Below, piece by piece: positions 1 through 3,255 of a DNA stretch of 6,131 nucleotides (position 1 is its first letter; the number at the start of each line of letters is the position of its first letter). This DNA is from an uncultured Candidatus Saccharibacteria bacterium (lineage in GTDB: Bacteria; Patescibacteriota; Saccharimonadia; Saccharimonadales; Saccharimonadaceae). The stretch spans positions 1-6,131 of the forward strand of contig CALHWA010000059.1 in assembly GCA_938036845.1 (NCBI GenBank), written 5' to 3'. A program made the translations under genes and the position numbers. A model generated the notes under the pieces. That model was not told where the DNA came from and made no database searches. It was given only the letters and a program-made list of their open reading frames with translations.

Positions 1-497
1 TGGTCGGCAATGGCGATGGGGCCACCCTTCTCAATATCCTCAATCTCCGACCAGTCGCGGGCGATTGCTTCCTGTGCAGTAAAGGGCCGCTCGGGCCGCT
101 GAGCAAGGCGGCGGTGGCGGAGCTGTTTGGGCGCCACGATGGCCGCCACAACGAGCTCACCCGGGAAGTGATGAGTGAGGTACTTGTACTCTGTCCAAGA
201 GTAAAGGCCGTCGAAGAGGATGTGGTGCTGCCCAGCGGCGGCGAGACGCTGCATTTGCTCGGCAGCAGTGCGGATGATGATGTCTTTACCAGCCTCTTCG
301 CGCCAGGCTTTGCGAAACTCGGCTTGCGACTGCGGGGTGATAGCGATGCCGCGGCGGCGCATTTCGTCGTAGAGGATGCCACCAGCGTAGACCTTGGGGA
401 TGCCAAGGCGTGCCACGTGGTTGACCGCCTCGCTCTTGCCTGCGCCTGAGAGGCCAACGAAGGCAAGGATTGTCGTCGGGTGAGATGGATGATTCAT
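1..497 (-). CDS. Dephospho-CoA kinase-like / UPF0200-like P-loop NTPase (partial, C-terminus off window)
   Basis: Reading the minus strand from ATG at 497 gives 165 uninterrupted codons running off the left edge. Seen: a Walker A P-loop at residues 15-22 (GLSGAGKS), a GGILYDEMRRRGI segment at 39-51, a hydrophobic strand ending in acid and glycine (ILFDGLYSWTE, 93-103) like the DGxR/DGLY segment of CoaE/UPF0200-type kinases, an arginine-rich lid-like stretch (RHRRLAQRPERP, 127-138), and RDWSEIEDIEKGGPIAIAD at 147-165. Families of this type end shortly after the IAxAD motif, so probably only 15-30 residues are missing. This fold transfers phosphate from ATP to a small nucleotide-like acceptor in the cytoplasm. 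The substrate is not shown by sequence: dephospho-CoA is the usual annotation, but CPR copies diverge from true CoaE. The start is fixed by a -10 box that predicts transcription beginning on this ATG. It is divergent from the WhiB-like gene at 564. The P-loop is secure; the exact reaction is not. Confidence 0.8.
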   Translation of the reverse strand, partial: MNHPSHPTTILAFVGLSGAGKSEAVNHVARLGIPKVYAGGILYDEMRRRGIAITPQSQAEFRKAWREEAGKDIIIRTAAEQMQRLAAAGQHHILFDGLYSWTEYKYLTHHFPGELVVAAIVAPKQLRHRRLAQRPERPFTAQEAIARDWSEIEDIEKGGPIAIAD

Positions 498-512
498 GTT
501 TCTAGTATAGCA
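498..512 (-). promoter_or_regulatory. Extended -10 promoter giving a leaderless start for the kinase-like gene
   Basis: On the minus strand TGC (512-510) precedes TATACT (509-504), an extended -10 element. Exactly six bases (503-498) separate it from ATG at 497, so the usual +1 position falls on the A of the start codon. There is no room for a Shine-Dalgarno sequence. No good -35 is seen at 17-18 bases, which fits an extended -10 promoter. The same 13-mer TGCTATACTAGAA lies at the same distance from the polA ATG. Confidence 0.7.
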
Positions 513-545
513 GATGATGACGCTTATGGTTGGCGGCGCGGGGAA

Positions 546-554
546 TGGTACAAT
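546..554 (+). promoter_or_regulatory. Extended -10 promoter of the tandem WhiB-like gene
   Basis: TGG (546-548) followed by TACAAT (549-554) makes an extended -10 element. The predicted +1 is near 561, only three bases before ATG at 564, so the mRNA is essentially leaderless. AAGGA at 555-559 resembles a Shine-Dalgarno sequence but would lie upstream of that +1. It could work only on a transcript begun further upstream. No convincing -35 is seen. The promoter shares a 66-bp gap with the divergent minus-strand promoter. Confidence 0.6.
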
Positions 555-563
555 AAGGATAGT

Positions 564-1280
564 ATGGAAGAGCAGCCAGCTGCACAGCCATCACGACCAG
601 AGCGACTCCCACGCTACGCACCAACTGACCTTGCGTTGCGTATCTTCTATTTGCGGATACGCGTGCGGCAGCAAAGGGGAGCGGCGCTCCCACCGCAATG
701 GATGCGCGATGCTGCCTGCAGCCCAGCTACGAGCGAAGAATATTTTAGTGGCAAGCCAGAAGACACGGCACTGGCGCTGCGGCGCTGCATTGGTTGTGCG
801 GTGATTGATGTGTGTGCGGCATATGCGGTGAGAGAAGGAGTGTCGGGGATCTGTGCTGGTTTAACGGCACAGCAGCGCAGACAACTGACGGATGGTCCTA
901 TGCCAGCCGATCTCCCTAGCCAGTCCACGATGCTCACGGGTGCTATGCACCACGCTGTTCATGCTAATGACACGCCTCGGGCGCGGATTGCCTGGGCAGA
1001 GCAGTGTATGGCCGAGCGGCGGCATATTGGGCACATTCCCGCGCCGCAGGCTTTTGCTCGCTTGGCACTGTGTATCGATGCCGAGACAGGGCAACGGCTA
1101 GAACCTGAGCGGCGCGAAGACTGTGCTGAGTGCCCAGTGGCGGCTGAGTGTTTGCTCTTTGCGCTGCGGGGGTACCAGCGCATCATTCCTACTGGCAATA
1201 TACGGGGTGGCACAGCCGAGGCCGATCGCCAGCAGTGGGGCGCACCCAAACCCAAGCGGCGGCACGTCCGGCGGCGCTGA
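564..1280 (+). CDS. WhiB-like (Wbl) protein with two tandem Fe-S cluster domains
   Basis: 238 aa from ATG 564. The frame is open further upstream (ATG at 480), but the extended -10 at 546-554 and overlap with the divergent gene argue for 564. Domain 1: C52-x22-C75-x2-C78-x5-C84, then GICAGLT (95-101) in the place of the WhiB GVWGGLT turn. Domain 2: C170-x16-C187-x2-C190-x5-C196 (CAECPVAAEC), then NIRGGT (212-217). The tail is very basic (KPKRRHVRRR). Known: Wbl proteins bind one [4Fe-4S] cluster through four cysteines, respond to oxygen or nitric oxide, and regulate transcription, often with the principal sigma factor; most are 80-130 aa with a single domain. Inferred: a cytoplasmic redox-responsive transcription factor with two clusters and a basic DNA-binding tail. 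Odd: the conserved tryptophan of the turn is replaced by Cys (97) or Arg (214). Another cysteine-cluster protein is possible, but cysteine spacing plus the glycine turn in both halves favours Wbl. A related gene follows at 1394. Confidence 0.75.
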   Translation: MEEQPAAQPSRPERLPRYAPTDLALRIFYLRIRVRQQRGAALPPQWMRDAACSPATSEEYFSGKPEDTALALRRCIGCAVIDVCAAYAVREGVSGICAGLTAQQRRQLTDGPMPADLPSQSTMLTGAMHHAVHANDTPRARIAWAEQCMAERRHIGHIPAPQAFARLALCIDAETGQRLEPERREDCAECPVAAECLLFALRGYQRIIPTGNIRGGTAEADRQQWGAPKPKRRHVRRR

Positions 1281-1297
1281 GCAATGGGGGTAGGGTG

Positions 1298-1322
1298 ATA
1301 AGCAGCGCACTACTCTGCTTAT
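1298..1322. repeat. Perfect 8-bp inverted repeat between the two WhiB-like genes
   Basis: ATAAGCAG (1298-1305) and CTGCTTAT (1315-1322) are exact reverse complements separated by nine bases. The right arm ends two bases before the -35 box of the next promoter (1325-1330), placing the dyad centre near -51 relative to the predicted +1. This is a typical position for an activator or operator site. No T-run follows on either strand, so it is a poor intrinsic terminator. A role is inferred only from position. Confidence 0.5.
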
Positions 1323-1324
1323 GC

Positions 1325-1354
1325 TTGGCAAAATAACAGTGGTGTGGAATAATG
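1325..1354 (+). promoter_or_regulatory. Sigma70-type promoter of the second WhiB-like gene
   Basis: TTGGCA at 1325-1330 (5 of 6 to TTGACA), an 18-base spacer, then AATAAT at 1349-1354 preceded by TGG at 1346-1348 (extended -10). The predicted +1 is near 1361. An ATG at 1352 lies inside this -10 box and would not be transcribed from it, which supports the downstream ATG at 1394 as the start. Confidence 0.6.
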
Positions 1355-1393
1355 CAGAAGCCAACGTTTTGTATAGCAAAAGAGAAAAAACTT

Positions 1394-1825
1394 ATGACGC
1401 GTGAACAACCAAGAAAGCCGACCCCTGCCACGCTGGCAATGCGAGAACAGATAAAGAATGGCGTAAGCCCTGCGGTATATACTGAGCGGCTGATTCGCGG
1501 TGGATATAAGCCAGCCCCTCGATCAGCATGGATTGGACAAGCTGCCTGCAGCCTCGAGGATGAACCGTACTTTATTGGCCTCGATGGGAGAAAGCGGGAG
1601 CATTGGGAAAATATTAAAAAAGGGAAAACAAAATGCGGCAGTTGCCCAGTGCAGGCTGAATGCCTTGCGGCGCATATGGCGGACATCACAAAACATCGGC
1701 CAGATACAGATGATGTTGTTGGTGGAACAGACAATGTTGAGCGAGCGCGTGCCCGGCGGCAGGTTGCGCAAGAATTAGCACGAAGGGTACAGAGCAGCCA
1801 AGGCGGTGGAGAGGTGTTAGCGTAG
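1394..1825 (+). CDS. WhiB-like (Wbl) single-domain protein
   Basis: 143 aa from ATG 1394. An in-frame ATG at 1352 would add 14 residues but sits inside the best -10 box. The chosen start has a leader of about 33 bases with an A-rich AGAG at 1381-1384 as a weak ribosome site. Seen: C52-x28-C81-x2-C84-x5-C90 (CGSCPVQAEC), then VVGGT (108-112) and a basic, probably helical ERARARRQVAQELARRVQ. This matches the Wbl layout of four cysteines, a glycine turn and a basic C-terminal region that contacts DNA. The turn lacks the usual tryptophan (Val109 instead). The CPVxAEC stretch is nearly identical to domain 2 of the preceding gene, even in codons, and the AACS stretch at the first cysteine shares 13 bases with domain 1, so the genes look like duplicates. 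Inferred: a redox-sensing transcription regulator acting in the cytoplasm. It has its own promoter and need not be co-transcribed with the upstream gene. Targets are unknown; the downstream GH16 gene is one candidate. Confidence 0.72.
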   Translation: MTREQPRKPTPATLAMREQIKNGVSPAVYTERLIRGGYKPAPRSAWIGQAACSLEDEPYFIGLDGRKREHWENIKKGKTKCGSCPVQAECLAAHMADITKHRPDTDDVVGGTDNVERARARRQVAQELARRVQSSQGGGEVLA

Positions 1826-1847
1826 CGTTTCAGTGTAGTAATACTTA

Positions 1848-1856
1848 TGCTATAAC
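1848..1856 (+). promoter_or_regulatory. Possible distal extended -10 upstream of the GH16 gene
   Basis: TGC-TATAAC at 1848-1856 resembles an extended -10 and predicts a +1 near 1863 with a leader of about 73 bases before GTG 1936. It is weaker than the promoter-like sequence further downstream and has no clear -35. Confidence 0.25.
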
Positions 1857-1858
1857 AA

Positions 1859-1894
1859 TTGAAAAATCCGACAAAACGTGTACACTTATATAAT
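1859..1894 (+). promoter_or_regulatory. Promoter region of the GH16 gene
   Basis: Two overlapping readings are possible. TTGAAA (1859-1864) with a 16-base spacer to TACACT (1881-1886) is one. The other is the consensus TATAAT (1889-1894), with only a weak CCGACA 15 bases upstream. Either puts +1 between about 1893 and 1901, leaving a leader of 35-43 bases that contains the GAGGAG ribosome site. Both -10 candidates are covered by dyad sequences, which suggests control by a DNA-binding protein. Confidence 0.5.
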
Positions 1895-1906
1895 AACGTA
1901 TATAAG
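1878..1906. repeat. Palindrome plus inverted repeat overlapping the GH16 promoter
   Basis: GTGTACAC (1878-1885) is a perfect 8-base palindrome. It overlaps by one base a second dyad: CTTATATA (1885-1892) and TATATAAG (1899-1906), perfect 8-bp arms with a six-base gap. Together they cover the -10 candidates and predicted +1. The AT-rich arms and lack of a T-run argue against a terminator. An operator is inferred from position. Confidence 0.45.
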
Positions 1907-1923
1907 CGCGGATAGTGCAGGCT

Positions 1924-1929
1924 GAGGAG
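1924..1929 (+). promoter_or_regulatory. Shine-Dalgarno GAGGAG deciding the GTG start of the GH16 gene
   Basis: GAGGAG lies six bases before GTG 1936, an optimal spacing. It argues against GTG 1915, which has no ribosome site. ATG 1957 is the other contender, with AAGGTGGG upstream, and would leave the signal peptide intact but shorter. Confidence 0.6.
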
Positions 1930-1935
1930 ATAATA

Positions 1936-3171
1936 GTGCAGCGACAAGGTGGGCTGATGTATGGAGTAGTGAGTATCCTTGTTGCGGGTGCTCTGTCGGT
2001 GATCTTTGGTGGGGTTGCCCAGGCGCAGCAATGGCAGATGGTGTATAACGAGGAGTTTACGACGTCACTGTCGAATTGGAAGGTTCTTCAGCAAAATAAA
2101 GATAATTATGGCAAGGAACATTTGGCATATAGCGCCAATAACGTTGCGGTAACTAACGGCGCTTTGCAGATTACGACCCGGCGTCACTGTGTGTCGAGTG
2201 TGGCTGAGCCACTGGGCGATAGTAATGCGAGCCAAGAGCCGTGCCCGTCTGGCAAGATGACACGCTACCAGAGTGGGCGAGTGGAGTCGGGTCGGGTGCT
2301 CGATGGGCATAAACCATTCCGCGTCGAGGTGCGGGCGAAGATTAACTGGAATGGCGAGAATGGGACGCGCCCAGCTATTTGGCTGCGCAATAGTGTGACG
2401 CTTGCCAACTGTAGCAGCAACAAGCAAGCGAATGACCCCTATGGTGAGCTCGACATGCTGGAGTGGTATTCATGGACGCCGACCTATACATGGTCGACGA
2501 CGCATATTCGCTGCTACCACAGCCCGTCATCACAGATATGGAAGACGAAGGGGTTAGGGCATAGCCGAGAGAACCTCATACCGTCCCCAGTGACGTTGGC
2601 GAACAACTGGCATGTCTGGGCGACGGAATATGATGGTGAGACGGTCAGATTCTTCGTGGATAACCAGCCGGTGCTGGTGTATAACTATCGAGCAGGCGAT
2701 GAGAAGAGTCATCCAACCGCTCGGGTTCCAGCAGAAAAACCAGCAAAAATGGGCATGGATGCGAATCAATTCAAGCAGGTCTTTGACGATACGTGGTATG
2801 TTATTCTCAATGATTATGTGGAGTGGAAGAGTGAGGAGCACCCACCCGACTCATCGAAGAAGTTTGCCAACCAAACCTTCCTTATCGATTATGTCAAGAT
2901 ATACCAAAGCGGCACTCCAACCACTAGCGAAAAACCACCGGCTACTCCACCAGAGAAAAAGGACGACAAGAAAGATAAAAAGCCGGGCACCAAACGGATG
3001 ACGGTGAAGAAGAAAAAGGGTGCGTTTGCTGCGCAGGGCCCGCTGGCCGAACTTATCAGCAACTTTGTGCCAGCACTGCTGATAAGCCTGTGCTTGCTAC
3101 TCATCGCACTGGCTGGTTGGCTAGTGTGGTGGTGGCGTCGCCGGCGCCAGCGCACTCCGCCTACGCCGTAG
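1936..3171 (+). CDS. Secreted, C-terminally membrane-anchored GH16 glycoside hydrolase (beta-glucanase/laminarinase-like)
   Basis: 411 aa from GTG 1936. Residues 1-30 form a signal peptide: short n-region with one Arg, hydrophobic core at 9-28, and AQA before Gln31 as a likely cleavage site. Residues 31 to about 325 look like a GH16 jelly-roll: opening YNEEF, a substrate-cleft-like RPAIWLRN, the catalytic signature E171-L-D173-M-L-E176 (family ExDxxE: nucleophile, assisting acid, acid/base), then WHVWATEYDGETVRFFVDNQP and a closing FLIDYVKIYQ strand. Four ectodomain cysteines could form disulfides. A Lys/Pro/Thr-rich linker follows, then a membrane segment at about 377-400 and a final RRRRQRTPPTP. 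Known: GH16 enzymes cleave beta-1,3 or beta-1,3/1,4 glucans and galactans with retention of configuration. Inferred: the enzyme is held outside the cell by its C-terminal helix with the basic tail inside. There is no LPxTG, so sortase anchoring is unlikely. Substrate is not decidable here; for an epibiont, host or biofilm glucans are plausible. Flanked by its own promoter and that of polA. Confidence 0.85.
   Translation: MQRQGGLMYGVVSILVAGALSVIFGGVAQAQQWQMVYNEEFTTSLSNWKVLQQNKDNYGKEHLAYSANNVAVTNGALQITTRRHCVSSVAEPLGDSNASQEPCPSGKMTRYQSGRVESGRVLDGHKPFRVEVRAKINWNGENGTRPAIWLRNSVTLANCSSNKQANDPYGELDMLEWYSWTPTYTWSTTHIRCYHSPSSQIWKTKGLGHSRENLIPSPVTLANNWHVWATEYDGETVRFFVDNQPVLVYNYRAGDEKSHPTARVPAEKPAKMGMDANQFKQVFDDTWYVILNDYVEWKSEEHPPDSSKKFANQTFLIDYVKIYQSGTPTTSEKPPATPPEKKDDKKDKKPGTKRMTVKKKKGAFAAQGPLAELISNFVPALLISLCLLLIALAGWLVWWWRRRRQRTPPTP
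3052..3086. repeat. Perfect 10-bp inverted repeat inside the GH16 gene
   Basis: CTTATCAGCA (3052-3061) and TGCTGATAAG (3077-3086) are exact reverse complements with a 15-base loop. Both arms encode Leu-Ile-Ser just before and within the membrane anchor. No T-run follows. It may form an mRNA hairpin, but repeated use of the same residues could produce it by chance. Confidence 0.4.
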
Positions 3172-3240
3172 TGCGGATGGCAATGAGCAAGGGAGAGGTG
3201 CGGCTGCGAGATACTCCCATGCCGCTCAGCGCTTCACCAA

Positions 3241-3255
3241 TGCTATACTAGAACT
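3241..3255 (+). promoter_or_regulatory. Extended -10 promoter giving a leaderless polA start
   Basis: TGC (3241-3243) and TATACT (3244-3249) form an extended -10. Six bases later comes ATG 3256, so +1 should coincide with the start codon. The 13-mer TGCTATACTAGAA (3241-3253) is identical to that before the minus-strand gene at 497, with the same distance to ATG. No recognisable -35 lies upstream. The rest of 3172-3240 shows no terminator or other element I can support. Confidence 0.72.

Noticed and set aside
114..449. A 111-codon plus-strand open frame near the left edge
   Set aside because: It is antisense to the kinase-like gene, whose minus-strand frame has a clear P-loop and family motifs.
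1352..1393. Upstream ATG as the start of the second WhiB-like gene
   Set aside because: This ATG lies within the extended -10 box (1346-1354) of the best promoter, so it would not be in the transcript. It also has no ribosome site.
1915..1935. GTG 1915 as the start of the GH16 gene
   Set aside because: No Shine-Dalgarno precedes it, whereas GAGGAG sits six bases before GTG 1936. The extra residues (VQAEEII) would also add acidic residues to the signal-peptide n-region.
1189..2031. A 280-codon open frame on the minus strand
   Set aside because: It overlaps both WhiB-like genes and the GH16 start, crosses intergenic regulatory DNA, and its low-complexity translation has no recognisable domain. 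It is best explained as an antisense shadow.
3040..3171. Sortase-type cell-wall anchor at the GH16 C-terminus
   Set aside because: A membrane segment and Arg-rich tail are present, but no LPxTG or similar motif precedes them. A simple transmembrane anchor is the better reading.
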